This document shows positions 23,847 to 34,895 of a DNA stretch of 64,000 bases, one piece after another. The notes beneath the pieces are model-generated. The model worked only from the letters and a program-made list of their open reading frames with translations. It was not told the DNA's origin and made no database searches. How positions within the stretch are numbered: the first letter of the stretch is position 1; each line of letters begins with the position of its first letter. The translations under genes were made by a program, and so were the position numbers. The stretch comes from Branchinecta lynchi (lineage: Eukaryota; Arthropoda; Branchiopoda; Anostraca; Branchinectidae). The stretch covers positions 8,259,523-8,323,522 of the forward strand of contig JAKZAP010000013.1 in NCBI GenBank assembly GCA_023053575.1, given 5' to 3'.

Positions 23847-24836
23847 GGTATTTTGACGAAAACTTGGTGTGAGGATTCTTTGGGTCAAGAGTAAGATCTA
23901 GTTCGTAGATGGGCTCTGTAGACCTACATTTAGGGGTGGGGGAGGGTGTTTAAAATTCAGCAGCAAAAACAAATATGTTTTAAAAGCTATTACAAATACT
24001 GAATACAAATATGAAAGTTATTTTCTTGCCGGACAAGTAGTTCACCCGAAATCCGGTGAAAACTGGACACGAAACTTGTCGACCAGTTCTCGGCTATGGC
24101 AGTCTCTACCCCTTTATTCCCAAACTAGTATAGCTCTGCGCGTGGATGCCGACATTCATTTTTTTTATTCTGTGTGACGTCGGAGAGATCTAGTGTAATC
24201 GAAGGTCGAAGGGGTTGATACGGGTTGATATATAATGTTCAAACGAGGATGTTGCTCAATGAGGATTCACTGGTAAATACAGGTCAAGTTCGTATATGGG
24301 TCCTTTAGTCCTATTTTTAAAGGCAGAGGAAGGATTTCGAATTTACGTTAAAAAAATGTATGTTTTATAACCTAATAAGATATTCATTGAGGGGGTAAGG
24401 AGGTTTTATTCAAACAATGTTTACAACGGATACGTCAGCTATGATTTTTCATAGCGAAAAATCATAGCTGACATATCCGTTGTAAACATTGTTTGAATAA
24501 ATGTTTCAAAGTCAGCTTGGGCTCAAAGAATATTTATCTACGAAGTAAGGGGTAAGGAGGTCTGCTGAATCCACATATGAACTTAGTTTTCTTGCTGGAC
24601 AAAGGTTAATCACGAATTCGGCTGAAACTGGAAATTTGGTTGAACTTCAAAGTTGTTTCTGAAATCGATCAGAGATTCGGTATCGGGGCAAGAAGACATG
24701 CTGAACCCATTTTTGAACTTTATTTTATCAGTAAAAATATTCAAGGAATCTGCGAAGACTGAACGGCAAAGACATGACCCAATTGTTTGAATCAAATGTT
24801 AGATTTTTGGGATCCAATCGAAACCTTTGGTATTGT
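23847..24836 (+). repeat. Family B repeat, 5'-truncated, with nested palindrome
   Basis: The copy lacks the opening GGGATCCC but retains the internal GGACAAGTAGTTCACCCG and CCGG modules and the closing TTTTTGGGATCCAATCGAAACC near 24812-24831. It is interrupted by the fold-back at 24407-24500 and by unrelated sequence near 24065-24240. Confidence 0.6.
24407..24500. repeat. Fold-back element with CGGATACGTCAGC arms
   Basis: The left half TTATTCAAACAATGTTTACA...CGTCAGCTATGATTTTTC is the inverse of the right half, with a five-base spacer. The termini are shared with the palindrome at 34896-35078, as is the flanking AAATGTTTCAAAGTCAGC. This copy has lost the hammerhead-like centre. Confidence 0.8.
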
Positions 24837-25295
24837 TCACAGGGTCTTCAAGCATCTTTATGCGAGTAAGTGATGCGAGTAAGTCAGCCTTTTCGGTTAA
24901 AACTTAAGCAGGAACAGCCTTTTTTAGGCCCTCTTATGGTATAAATTTGAGTATGAGTATGAAAATTGAGAAACATGAAAAATGGTATTTCAGAATGGTC
25001 CCGTCACTTCAGATAGTATTCTGAAGCGGATCCTTTCAAGAAAACGTATCTCCAGATTTCGGTAATTAGATGACAGAAGTCGTCATATCCTCTGCATCCA
25101 AGTGTTTCCGAGGCCCATTTCGCTTTGCCGCGCTTTGTTACGGAGACCTCTGCTGATCTGTCCTCGGGCGATTCACCTACAGTAGTTATTCGTCCGTTGC
25201 TGCGGTAGAGGTTTGCCGGTGATCGGGTAGCAAAGAGGTTCCTTGTGGGTAGCAGCCCGACTGACTCGCAGTGAAGAAAAGTACCTGAGTGTGAA

Positions 25296-25394
25296 ATGGA
25301 TTTGCGTGGATTTTTTGTGGGCTTGACTCTAGTTTTTTCCGTGGCTGGTGAGAATCTCTTCGAGTTGCTGCAGAAGAATGCAGAGCTTTCTGAT
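25296..25394 (+). CDS. Fas1: Fasciclin-1, exon 1 (signal peptide)
   Basis: These 33 codons run from ATG 25296 (G at -3 and +4, in-frame TGA upstream at 25272-25274) to a GTGAGT donor, phase 0. Residues 1-18 form a signal peptide: MDLRG, a hydrophobic core FFVGLTLVF, then SVAG as a likely cleavage region. The mature protein begins ENLFELLQKNAELSD, the first helix of a FAS1 domain, continued directly by exon 2. Fas1 proteins are extracellular, GPI-anchored homophilic adhesion molecules of the nervous system with four FAS1 domains. No upstream non-coding exon or core promoter could be assigned. Confidence 0.85.
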
Positions 25395-25541
25395 GTGAGT
25401 ACGATAGCCTACCTTTTTTTGCTACACGCAACGTTTTAATCAGCTGCACGTTACAGAATAGACCCGAGTTTTTATTTGATTTAATCGGAATTGTTTAATA
25501 TTTGAAAAAAAAAGGTAAGCTTGTCGCTTCTTCATGTCCTA

Positions 25542-25925
25542 TTTGGGATCCCAAAACGTAAGTGACGGGATACCTATTATTTCGTAAAAGTTGTCCGTCT
25601 GTCCGTCTGTTAGCACGATAACTCTTGAAGGGGGTAGATATTTTATTCGAACTTGGCATGAAGACTCTCTTAGTCGAAGTACAGGTCAAGTTCGAAGATA
25701 GGCTCTGTACCCCTACAGTTAGGGGTGGGGGAGGGGTTTCGGTTAAGGGGCGAACAAAAATATTTTTTTAAAGCTAATGAGATAGTCAAGTTTGGGGGTA
25801 AGGAGACATGCTGAATCCGAATATGAAAAATAATTTCTTGCTGTACCAGTGGTTCGCCCGTAATCCGGCAAAACTTGAAAATTTGTGAATAGTTAAAGCT
25901 TAATCTGAAGTTTGTTAGAGGTTTG
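25542..25925 (+). repeat. Family B repeat, 3'-truncated
   Basis: It opens with ATTTGGGATCCCAAAACGTA and the GTCCGTCTGTCCGTCTGTTA module, and includes GCTCTGTACCCCTACAGTTA and one CCGTAATCCGGCAAAACTTG unit. It ends without the closing GGGATCCC. It starts about 150 bp downstream of exon 1. Confidence 0.7.
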
Positions 25926-26200
25926 TTCCGTGATACCCAGAATAGTCGGAAGTGGTCAGGAAAAGCCAATCGCAGCGTCAGTAATAAATAAGCAAAGAAA
26001 TTAAGTGTTTGAAACAGAGCTTGATTAATGGATTTTTGCCCCAGAATGTACGTAACCCCAGTGTGGTTCAGTTTTAACAATTATCCACGGACAGCCCTGT
26101 GTTATTGGTACTATAGGCTGGAGCAAACCTTTAGTACCTGAAGCGTGATCTGCACATGTCGGACGACTCTAAATATTTTGCTATTCCTAGGGCCGCTGTG

Positions 26201-26357
26201 CAAGGCCATATCCAGGGGGGGGGGGGGTTGACCCCCCCCCCATTATTGTTTTCCCTCTGATCTATGTCTTTTTTGTACTTTTTTCCCCGACCCGCAGGCA
26301 AAACCTCCCCCCCAAAGGCATCCCCCCCCAAAAATAAATTCCTGGATACGGAACCTG
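26201..26357. mobile_element. hAT-like MITE, CAAGGCC family, TSD CC(G/A)CTGTG
   Basis: The 157-bp element runs from CAAGGCCATATCCAGG to CCTGGATACGGAACCTG, with CCGCTGTG and CCACTGTG at the flanks (7 of 8 identical). It contains the CCCTCTGATCTATGTCTTTT core and 8-13-base G/C tracts. Confidence 0.85.
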
Positions 26358-26512
26358 CCACTGTGTCTGTGTTTTTGTGCCTTTCTTACCTCTATGTTGC
26401 AACCCTATACTTCGCATACTTATTTATTGTATTTAGTACCTTTTTTTTCTAGGGGGTGGCGGGCAATTGGGATGGGCATATGGCTGAAGTTAAAAAAAAT
26501 TCTAAGGGCAAT

Positions 26513-26711
26513 CATAATATTTGACAGTGCAAAACGGATACGTCAGCTGAGTTTTATTAGAGCTACATTTTCGTTTTTTTGTTTTTTTTTTAAGTTCATT
26601 TTTCGGTTTGAGCGGCCTGAGCCTAAAGAGGCACCCTTGCCAAGAAGAACTGAAATGTAGCTCTAATAAAATTCAGCTTACGTATCCGTTTTGCACTGTC
26701 AAATATGATGT
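26513..26711. repeat. Fold-back element with ~58-bp arms
   Basis: The left arm (TCATAATATTTGACAGTGCA...GAGCTACATTT) is nearly the exact inverse of the right arm ending at CAAATATGATG. The arms share CGGATACGTCAGCT with the 24407 and 34896 fold-backs. A decayed GCACCCTTGCCAAGAA segment near the centre corresponds to the stem II region of the hammerhead-like motif elsewhere, but the CTGANGA core is lost. Confidence 0.8.
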
Positions 26712-27605
26712 AGCTTTGGCTGAAGGAATATAGATAATCATAATTTATCTGTAACCCACAATTCCACTCAGGAAAGCAAGTGTAATACACAAAGAAAAGA
26801 AAGAAAGAAAAATATAATATTAACTGTAAATTCTTTTCCCTGCACTTTTTGCATCTCGACAACTTCCCGTGCAGTAGTAGTGATTTCTCAGTAATGTCTG
26901 GAAACACTAAACTTCCCAACAAAAATTACGTGCCATGCCATCAGGAGGTATGTGATAAAGGAGTAATTTACAGTGTCGAAAGCAACTTTTTCGGAGAAAT
27001 ACGACGGGCTTAGTGCAATAGTCGTTATCATTATAATAGAAAAATGTTTGAGTGCAGTCTGCACAAATGGCCGTAACTTTTTGGCTAAATTCTAAGCAGG
27101 AATAACTAAATATTTTACTGAGTAAATAAATTACGTGATATTACCAGATTAAAATTATAAAAAATAAAATCGTCGATCCCACAAACAGCACTTCAAAATT
27201 CGTCCACAAACTTCGCCATGTGCATTAACGTTCCTTTTTAATTGTGTTGTAATGAACAGCAACATCATAGTTAAGCCCACCGTTCCCCGGAAGCTCTGCA
27301 GCATTTAATCTGACATCCCGCCAAACCGATAGAGCACGCCCATACATTGTTCCGATTATAATCTTTAGTTCGGAAATAATTCAATTCACTTCCAGTAACT
27401 CAATACCCTCCCATTGTCCATTCATCCTACCGACTGTCAACCACTTTTTCCAACCCCTTGGTTTTTCTGAAGACTTTCTGGGATGTTGCCACCCCTCCGA
27501 GGGTATTCCCACTCCTGCAAAGCCGGTATGTGGACTCCTGAATTTACTTGGCAAAAAACGTAGATAAAATGTCGACTGACAAGCGAGCAGACAAGTTGCA
27601 TTTGT

Positions 27606-27750
27606 GCAGATACCATGATATCTCATACCACGGTCTATAAGACGTTTTCTCAGTTACCCTGGTGAAAGGCGTTTTGAAGTTATCGTGGTATCTGGCCAGT
27701 TGCCATGGTATCTGATATTCAGGATGCCATGGTCCCGGCCGTGGTATCCT
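27606..27750. repeat. Palindromic GGTATCTGATACC repeat
   Basis: Several ATACCATGATATCTCATACC-type palindromes and TATCGTGGTATCTGGCC segments, related to the sequence at 1-178. It runs directly into a minus-strand family B fragment. Confidence 0.6.
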
Positions 27751-27754
27751 TCCC

Positions 27755-27935
27755 CAACCCGAAATGTAGGGCTACAGAGCCCATCTTCGAACTTGAACTT
27801 TGACCCAAAGTCCTCATCCAAAGTTTGAATAGAATATCTCAACCCCCTTAGAGAGTTATCGTGCTAACAAACGGACAGCTTTTACAGAATCATAGATATC
27901 CCGTCACATCACTAAAGTTTTCTGATCCCAGTAGC
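27755..27935 (-). repeat. Family B fragment, minus strand
   Basis: On the minus strand it reads GTGACGGGATATCTATGATTC, a GTCCGTTTGTTAGCACGATAA module and GGGCTCTGTAGCCCTACATT. This is only the 5' third of family B. Confidence 0.6.
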
Positions 27936-28177
27936 ATGAGACAAAATGTGAAAGGTACATCAAAAATATATAATAACGCTTGGGGTTGAGATTACAAATA
28001 ATGGAATAGGATCAGGTTTCAGTCCCGCTTTAAATAGGAGTGTCTTTAGATTGGTCTTTCTGATACTTCAAAGTCATACTCTCCGCCGTGGGAGTAGCAG
28101 AGCAGTCCGTATGGAACTAGGATACCAGGAAATAACCCTTGATCTGCTAGGTTGTATCGTGGACATTTTGAAGAGGG

Positions 28178-28329
28178 TCACGATGAACTTCATCCAAGAC
28201 GTCCACAAGACCGGCGTTTTACTGTAAAGATTAAAAGAAAGAATAATAAAATTAAAATACTGAGCTTCATCGAAGACGTCCACACTTTACTGTAAAGATA
28301 AATAAAGAGATTAAAAAAAAAAAAAAAAT
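28178..28329 (+). repeat. Short duplication ending in poly-A
   Basis: The segment GAAGACGTCCACA...TTTACTGTAAAGAT occurs twice (about 28190-28236 and 28262-28304) and is followed by about 18 A. This could be the 3' end of a retroposon; no coding region was recognised. Confidence 0.4.
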
Positions 28330-29737
28330 CTAGATTTATTGGTCAATAGCCCACCGCCCAGTTCCAGGCACAGGACAGCCAACCTAGCACATTTCTTTCC
28401 AAATATAGTGTCTAAAATTCGATAGCAGTCTGTCAGTTCGTTTGTTAGCAGCTAATATTTAGGCTAGAATGTGTGTTTTTTCCTTGTGTATATAGCTACG
28501 GCTGAATTAAATAAATTAATAAATAAATAACCCCTTATCTGCTTGGTTGACGGTTGACAAGAGCGTGGCTAAGTTTATGATCTCTCTCACGATGTCTTCA
28601 AGAGCATCATTTCCTGTGAAAAAAGGAACAAAAAATTAGTTCTAGAAGCGATGGTCAATCCGCGGAGTCCCAAGCACACTAACAATTATCCTGGAACATA
28701 GGGCTGCACTATTGTTGATTACCGTTCGGAGTAGACAGCCCCTTGGTATTTAGTTCGGTTCACAATGCATTGTACAAATCCTGGGTGACATGGAAGCTGT
28801 AATTCACTACGATTTAGGCCGCGTGTTCGATTCCCCAGTCCCCCCGATGTTAGACCATTGATACTTTCATCTGCTTATTGTGAGGGTTAATCGAAGCGGA
28901 CGGGATGGGTGGCTTACACGTCGGCGACTGCTTCGCGTTGCCAGAATGTCCAAGAGGCGTCAGAAGCCATATGGTCAAGACTTTTCTGAAGAAACGAGCC
29001 TTCCTACGAGCCTTTCAAGGCTTCCGTAAATAAGGGTGAAACCTTTGTTCAATGTAGAAATTTAGTCTCGTAACAACTCGATATATGATCGTTGATCATG
29101 ATCGTTACTAACTCCTAAACCCGGTTCGCTTAGAAGGAAACTCTCTGTATGTTGCGACGATCCTATAGTCTTTTTAGAACATTTCTATCTCTCGTTTTGT
29201 TTTGTGTTTTTTCTTTTCGGTTCCTTTATCCCTCTTTTTATTTACTCTTTTTTTACCCTTTGTCATATGCAGGGACATTGGCGAGCCCGTGCGAATTGCT
29301 AAGCGAACAATTAATTTGCGGTGAGATAAGGATCGAAACCACGTAGAGGTTTATTCTTTCAACGTTTTGAAATGTTAGGCTTCTCATGTTACTTGTTCAT
29401 GTGGAGCGGAAAGTAGAACTCCAGATTCACGTTTCCGTAACGAAAATGCCACCCAGCTCGGAATTTCGTATCTTGGCTTGTGTACAGTGTCGAATTTCTT
29501 AGCTGAAATTTTCCAACTTCAAACAGTTCAGTATTCGTTTATTCCCTTGACTTGAATTGGTTTTCTAAGCCATTGAGACAAACTCGTGATTAACGGGGAG
29601 CTCTTCAAAGCAGGTGACGAAACCGAGGTCATTGAAGTCAATTAAACAGTGTCATGTTGTCAACCCAAAACGGCAGACAACGAGGTAATAAAATACCATT
29701 CTGGTCTCGGCGGAATTGTATGAACGTGAAGCGTTTT

Positions 29738-30010
29738 TATGGCACTTGCCCTTCTGCCAAGTGCCATACGGCGATCGCGATTTCTGTCCATCCATCGGTC
29801 GGGGTTTCGCTAGTTTGGACACTTCCTCATAAGCTAGTACGATGAAAATTGGCAGGCGTACCAGGGACCCGACCAGATTAACTTGAAAATACCGATTCTC
29901 CCATCCCACCATCTGAGAGGGAGTGGAGGGAAGGGGAATCCGGAAAATTCCGGTGTTTATAACTTTCGAACGTGTGATCGTATCTTAATGAAACTAGAAC
30001 GACCACGGTC
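29738..30010 (+). repeat. Family A fragment with intact terminal hairpin
   Basis: The stem TATGGCACTTG / CAAGTGCCATA (29738-29768) is perfect, with a loop sequence differing from the other copies. A single partial unit follows (AGTACGATGAAAATTGGCAG, AATCCGGAAAATTCCGG), and then it switches to family B. Confidence 0.7.
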
Positions 30011-30413
30011 TCAGACGTCCGAGCATATAGTTCGCCAGGAATCCGGCTGAAACCGGAAAAAAAATTAAAATAGTTTTATTTTAAGTTGACTAGATGTTCG
30101 ATACAGGGGTAAGGAGATACACTGAATTTGCTACTGAGCTTTATTTTTTTGCCGGACAAGGAGTTTGGCCGGCAATCGGCCGAAATCGGAAATTTGCAGA
30201 AGTAAAGCACGAAGTTCCCATCGGTTTTCTCAAAATAGATGTGACTTATAGTGGTATGATTAGCTATTTGGCCTTAACCTGTTTCTAAATTTAAATATTA
30301 AAAATGTTCAGCGAGGCTGGCGAAGACTGGGTCTGTCGAAGACAACACCCAATTGTCTGTTTAAAATATTGATTGTTTGTGATCCCATCGAAACCTTTGG
30401 TCTTGTTTCAATT
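30011..30413 (+). repeat. Family B 3' portion
   Basis: Units with GTTCGCCAGGAATCCGG and GGGGTAAGGAGATACAC lead to the closing GTGATCCCATCGAAACC and TTTGGTCTTG. The beginning is missing; it is joined to family A at about 30011. Confidence 0.65.
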
Positions 30414-30714
30414 CTTAGTGTCTCCCGGTTTCATTAATGAATTTTCACATTGTGGCAGTTGATCATCTTATCTCACAGACTGAGTTAAGGTACTGTCTTC
30501 CTCGTCTGTATTTCATTATTATAAAAATCACCAAGTGTCAAGAACTAAAGTTGGGTCTGTCGGCTCTTCTTCAGCTCACAAAGTTGCTGTCAGCTAAATC
30601 AAATTAGAAAAGCATTCCATTTGGTCTCGAAAGGTTTTATTTTTCGGCTGGTGATGGGGTAGTGGGGGAGGGTAAAATGGTTCAAATTGTCATGTCTCTT
30701 CGCCGGTGCTCTAG

Positions 30715-33700
30715 CTTGATCCTCATTTTTATAATTTATTTATTCGTAACCGTGAGCTATATCAGCATGGTGGACTTGGAATGTATGTGAGAAGTGATTT
30801 TGATGTCAAGTTACGAGATGATATTCGAATAAATAGAGAGATGGTTTTTGAGTGTATGGTAGCTGAAGTCTCTAAAAATGGTATTTCTTTTATTGTTGTT
30901 GTTATATACCGCCCACCTTCAGGAAATATTGATAGTTTTTTAGAACTGTTAGAGGAGCAATTAGATCATTTAGTGAATAGTAATATGCCATGTTTCGTAT
31001 GCGGTGATTTTAACATAGATCTGAATGTTATTGTTACGAATCCAAAGGCCCGCCAGTTTCTTAATTTGATGCTGGGATATGGAATGCATCCTGCTATAAA
31101 CATTTGTACCAGAGTGACTGAGAGTTCAGCATCGCTAATTGATAATGTATTTTTAAATGTACCTCACGGGTCGGCTAATGTTGTTCTAAACGATGTTTCG
31201 GATCATTTTGGTATTTCGGTGATTGTCCCTCGCCTTATGGAACGGGTTATTGGTACTAGTAATTCTATTATTCCTAACAGGCCTTTGATTGATTCGTCTA
31301 GTATATTAAGGTTTAAGAATAAGTTGGAGTCTGTTAATTTTGATTGTTTAAGTCAAGAAGCTGATGTTAATCGGAAGTTCGAAGTTTGGTATTCTAAATT
31401 AAAGAATTTTTTGTTAGAATGCTGTTCATCTGTGGCTGCGCAGGCAAAGAAGCTGATACCAAAGAAGCCTTGGATATCGAAAAGTCTTGTTGCGTGTATT
31501 ATTAGAAGACGACATTTGTATAAATTGTCAGTTCGTAGTAGTGATTCAAGTCTGAAGGAATCGTACAGGGCTTATAATAATACATTAAATTGTGTTCTTA
31601 GGCGAACGAGGCAGGAATATTATAAGAAGAAGTTTAAGGAAAGTGAGGGAAACCCTAGTAAGACTTGGAAAGTAATTAAGTCGGTGGTTAGTCCGAAGTC
31701 TCGCCCTGTGTGTCCAGATAATATAGGCCGAGGGGAGGACGCTTCTAACCGAATGTGTGATCATTTTGCAAACATAGGAGAACGCATTTCTTCAGCGATA
31801 GTTACGCGTAGTGACGATGGATCGTTTCATCAATTTTTGCCGGAAGAGAGTGACGTTTCAGCGTACCTGCAACCAGTGACGATGTTGGAGCTATCTGAAT
31901 GCGTAAAGGGTATGAAAAATGGAGCATGTGGAGGAGATTTTATTTCGTTGAAAGTTTTGAAATCAGTGCTGCCAGTTATTTCTTGTCATTTTCTTAGTTT
32001 AATTAACGATTGTTTGAAATCTGGTATTTTTCCAGATTGTTTAAAATGTGCGAGCGTGATTCCGCTGTTTAAAGGAGGTGATAAGAATTCGTTTGGTGAT
32101 TATAGGCCGATTTCGCTTTTACCGGTAATTTCCAGGGTATTTGAAAAGCTTATTAACAATAGAATTGTGAATTTTCTGGAAGATAGAAAGTTTTTTAATT
32201 CTCATCAGTTTGGTTTCAGAAAGAATCGTTCGACGGAGCAGGCTGTATTAATACTTACGACTTTTGTTAATGATGCTTTAGATAAAGGTATGAAGGTTGC
32301 ATCTGTTTTCTTAGATATTGTTAAAGCGTTTGATTCTGTTGATCATGATATTTTAATTCAGAAATTATTTAATTGTGGCATTCGGGGTGTTTTTCTTGAT
32401 TTAGTTAAGTCATTTTTACTTAACCGTTCCCAGCGTGTGGTATTAAATGGAATTGCTTCAGATGTATTTCAAGTAAGGAAAGGTGTTCCACAAGGGTCAG
32501 TTTTGGGTCCATTGTTGTTCTTAGTTTACATAAATGATCTTTGTCGTGTATCCAGTCTTATATCGTCGACAAATACTTGTGTTAGTGATGATGTTAAAGC
32601 GATTTTGCCGTGTTTCGCTGACGATTCGCATTTGACTGTAGCTGCTAGGACCGAAAATGAACTATTAGAAGTTACGGCACAAAATATGCAATACATTGAA
32701 AAGTGGATGAGAGTTAACAAGTTGAAATTGAACCATACGAAATCTTGTTTTGTAATATATGGTAGAAGTTCGAATTATTATCCTTGGATAATTGATATAA
32801 AAGTTGGTGGTCAAACAATTAAACGTAGTGCAAGTACTCGTTACCTTGGAGTTATTATTGATGAATGTTTAAGTTTCAAAAATCATATTGCATGTATTAG
32901 TAGTAAATTAGCCAGGAATGTTGGAATTATTAGAAAACTTAAACATATTTTCCCTCAGAATATATTAAGAATGTTATATTTTTCAATGGTGCATCCGTAT
33001 CTGTTATATTGTTGTCTGGCATGGACAAAAACTTTTGTAAGCCACCTTACTCCTTTACGTGTGATACAGAATATGGCAATACGAGTATTGTCCGGTGATG
33101 GTCGAAATATTTCTGTAAGACACCGTTATCAGGAGCTTCACATTTTACCTTTTGCGGGAATTTGTAAGTTTTATGACGCTTTATTTATGTACAAACATTA
33201 CAATGAAGTTTTACCCCAGTGCTTTTCTCAGTATTTTTCCCGTGCGTCATCTTTTCACGAACATGGAACTCGTAGTTCGCAGCTCATCCGTAGGCCGGTT
33301 GTAGTAACTAGTAGATCGAGATTTAGCATTAGACATGTTGGGCCTTTAGTATGGGAAGGTTTGTCGACAGAGTTAAGGTCATGTAGTGCTTTACTAGATT
33401 TTCGTAGCATGTTAAAGGTTCATTGTTTTGCTGTATATGAATTTGATGCGTTATTCTCAGCCGTTTAAGTTGTGTTTTATCATTAAGTTTTTGTTTTGGA
33501 TAGTTAGTGGTAATTCTGGTTGAAAATGAGTTTGTTTTTGGTTGATTTTCTGGTTGGGCGTCCCAGACCGCGTAAGTCAAGCTCCTTTCTTTCTTTCTTT
33601 CCCTTTTTTCCTTTGTTTTTGTCGAAGTTTTGTTTTTATTAATGTTTTGTTTTGAGGGTAATTAGTCCCTTACAGGTTCGCCTCTGGGCATTGAAGATTC

Positions 33701-33749
33701 CATTTTTTTTTTTAATAAACCCTTCGTTCATTCATTCATTCATTCATTC
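30715..33749 (+). mobile_element. 5'-truncated LINE, Jockey/CR1-group
   Basis: The element contains a partial APE-type endonuclease and a complete reverse transcriptase, then about 280 bp of 3' UTR. An AATAAA near 33714 precedes a (CATT)n tail (33726-33749). A microsatellite tail rather than poly-A points to the CR1/L2 side of the group. The open frame extends upstream to 30715, where endonuclease similarity starts abruptly (YNLFIRN...GGLG), indicating 5' truncation that removes the N-terminal ~100 residues. It sits in the same orientation as the host gene, in Fas1 intron 1. Confidence 0.85.
30781..33468 (+). CDS. LINE ORF2: endonuclease remnant plus reverse transcriptase
   Basis: The 895 codons carry no internal stop. 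Endonuclease motifs are YRPPSG (43-48), GDFNID (75-80), SLIDNVF (118-124) and SDH (140-142). Reverse-transcriptase motifs are YRPISLLPVISRVFEKLI (441 onward), FLDIVKAFDSVDHD (about 510-523), GVPQGSVLGPLLF (568-580), the catalytic FADD (612-615) and RYLGVIIDE after it. The catalytic YADD appears as FADD, common in this LINE group, and the usual LDLSKAFD appears as LDIVKAFD. The family nicks and copies its RNA into chromosomal DNA. The missing endonuclease N-terminus makes this copy unlikely to move on its own, but the intact frame implies recent insertion. Confidence 0.9.
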   Translation: MYVRSDFDVKLRDDIRINREMVFECMVAEVSKNGISFIVVVIYRPPSGNIDSFLELLEEQLDHLVNSNMPCFVCGDFNIDLNVIVTNPKARQFLNLMLGYGMHPAINICTRVTESSASLIDNVFLNVPHGSANVVLNDVSDHFGISVIVPRLMERVIGTSNSIIPNRPLIDSSSILRFKNKLESVNFDCLSQEADVNRKFEVWYSKLKNFLLECCSSVAAQAKKLIPKKPWISKSLVACIIRRRHLYKLSVRSSDSSLKESYRAYNNTLNCVLRRTRQEYYKKKFKESEGNPSKTWKVIKSVVSPKSRPVCPDNIGRGEDASNRMCDHFANIGERISSAIVTRSDDGSFHQFLPEESDVSAYLQPVTMLELSECVKGMKNGACGGDFISLKVLKSVLPVISCHFLSLINDCLKSGIFPDCLKCASVIPLFKGGDKNSFGDYRPISLLPVISRVFEKLINNRIVNFLEDRKFFNSHQFGFRKNRSTEQAVLILTTFVNDALDKGMKVASVFLDIVKAFDSVDHDILIQKLFNCGIRGVFLDLVKSFLLNRSQRVVLNGIASDVFQVRKGVPQGSVLGPLLFLVYINDLCRVSSLISSTNTCVSDDVKAILPCFADDSHLTVAARTENELLEVTAQNMQYIEKWMRVNKLKLNHTKSCFVIYGRSSNYYPWIIDIKVGGQTIKRSASTRYLGVIIDECLSFKNHIACISSKLARNVGIIRKLKHIFPQNILRMLYFSMVHPYLLYCCLAWTKTFVSHLTPLRVIQNMAIRVLSGDGRNISVRHRYQELHILPFAGICKFYDALFMYKHYNEVLPQCFSQYFSRASSFHEHGTRSSQLIRRPVVVTSRSRFSIRHVGPLVWEGLSTELRSCSALLDFRSMLKVHCFAVYEFDALFSAV

Positions 33750-34895
33750 GAGTTCTTGCAGGTAATGGCAATTAAATGATTGCTGTGAGTGGGGGACTTG
33801 TTCCTTAATAGGGCAGTGCAATATCGGATGGTCGTTTTGCTTTCCAGATTTTTCTGTTTAGTCCCACCGAAACAACTGTTGGAATTAAATATCGTCTTTA
33901 ACACCATTGGGTATCCTGGCATGTCAGTCCCCCAATTGTGCCCCCTGCGGGCTTTCGTCCCTTTGAATCAGTCCTCCACCCTCGATCGAAATTCTTATTC
34001 ATTAGTTATAGTTAGTATATTGAATTAAAAGTAGTCAATGAAACTTTGGCACCTTTTGAGTAGCATTGTTACTTATGTGCCGGGGATGATGATTTTTTAA
34101 ATTCCTCTTTGCGTACGGAAGGGGTTTCTAACTATAGTTGGATGAACATATTTCTGCTTTCTACTTTGTCACCAATAGGTGGTAGGCCTACGTCATTGGA
34201 GGCCAGGGTGGATAATGGGTCAAAAGTCTGCGTTACCCATAGGTAATACCATTGATAATTCTTTTCTTAATGAAAGGATTGCAGTATTTATTAATTTTAA
34301 TTAGTTTATTTGCGTATTAATAGTGGCTTAAAAGTAATTTGATTCATTTTAAACTTGTCTCGCCTGAATGAACACAGAAGGAAGATAAAATTAACTTTTT
34401 ACAACCCTTAAAAATTAACCCTTTCATGAATGATATATATTACTTTATTACTTCCGAATGAAAAGGCGCCATACCAAGAAGCGGGTAAAAGTGACCCTAT
34501 ATATATATGGAAGGGGAAGATCAGTGTTCATTTGAAGTATAGGCTGTTGAAGGTCTTTGTGAATAGATAATCACACTGTCACATAATCACACTGTTCGTA
34601 ATAGACAACACAAAGATGGGTAGTTTCAACAGAGAACACCCAAATGTTGAAAAGGTTATGCATTACATTTTATGCTGTACAAGCAATGTCAGGAACAGCT
34701 GACAAACCGTCGAAAAAGTATCTGCTGATTTTTTTCCGAGAAATCAAAAAGTCAGCAGATGCTTTTTCGACATTTTTCCGCTCTTTCTGGAAATGTTTTT
34801 TATGCATAGCATTTAATGCACAACCTTTTCAAAATCACAACAGATAACATCCCAAGTGTTTAAATATTCTTTGAGCCCAAGCTGACTTTGAAACA

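Larger units (their letters stand above)
4149..25295. other. Intergenic interval between divergent neuronal genes
   Basis: About 21 kb separate the sodium channel start (minus strand) from the Fas1 start (plus strand). The 5' UTRs, any non-coding first exons and the promoters of both genes should lie here, but I could not place a TATA box, initiator or untranslated exon with confidence. The elements recognised inside are listed separately. 4149-6504, 8034-9039, 10438-11900, 14501-14967 and 24837-25271 contain nothing I can identify. Confidence 0.6.

Noticed and set aside
28775..28870. tRNA-like B box (GTGTTCGATTCC)
   Set aside because: No A box at the right distance and no cloverleaf can be drawn; possibly a decayed SINE but unsupported.
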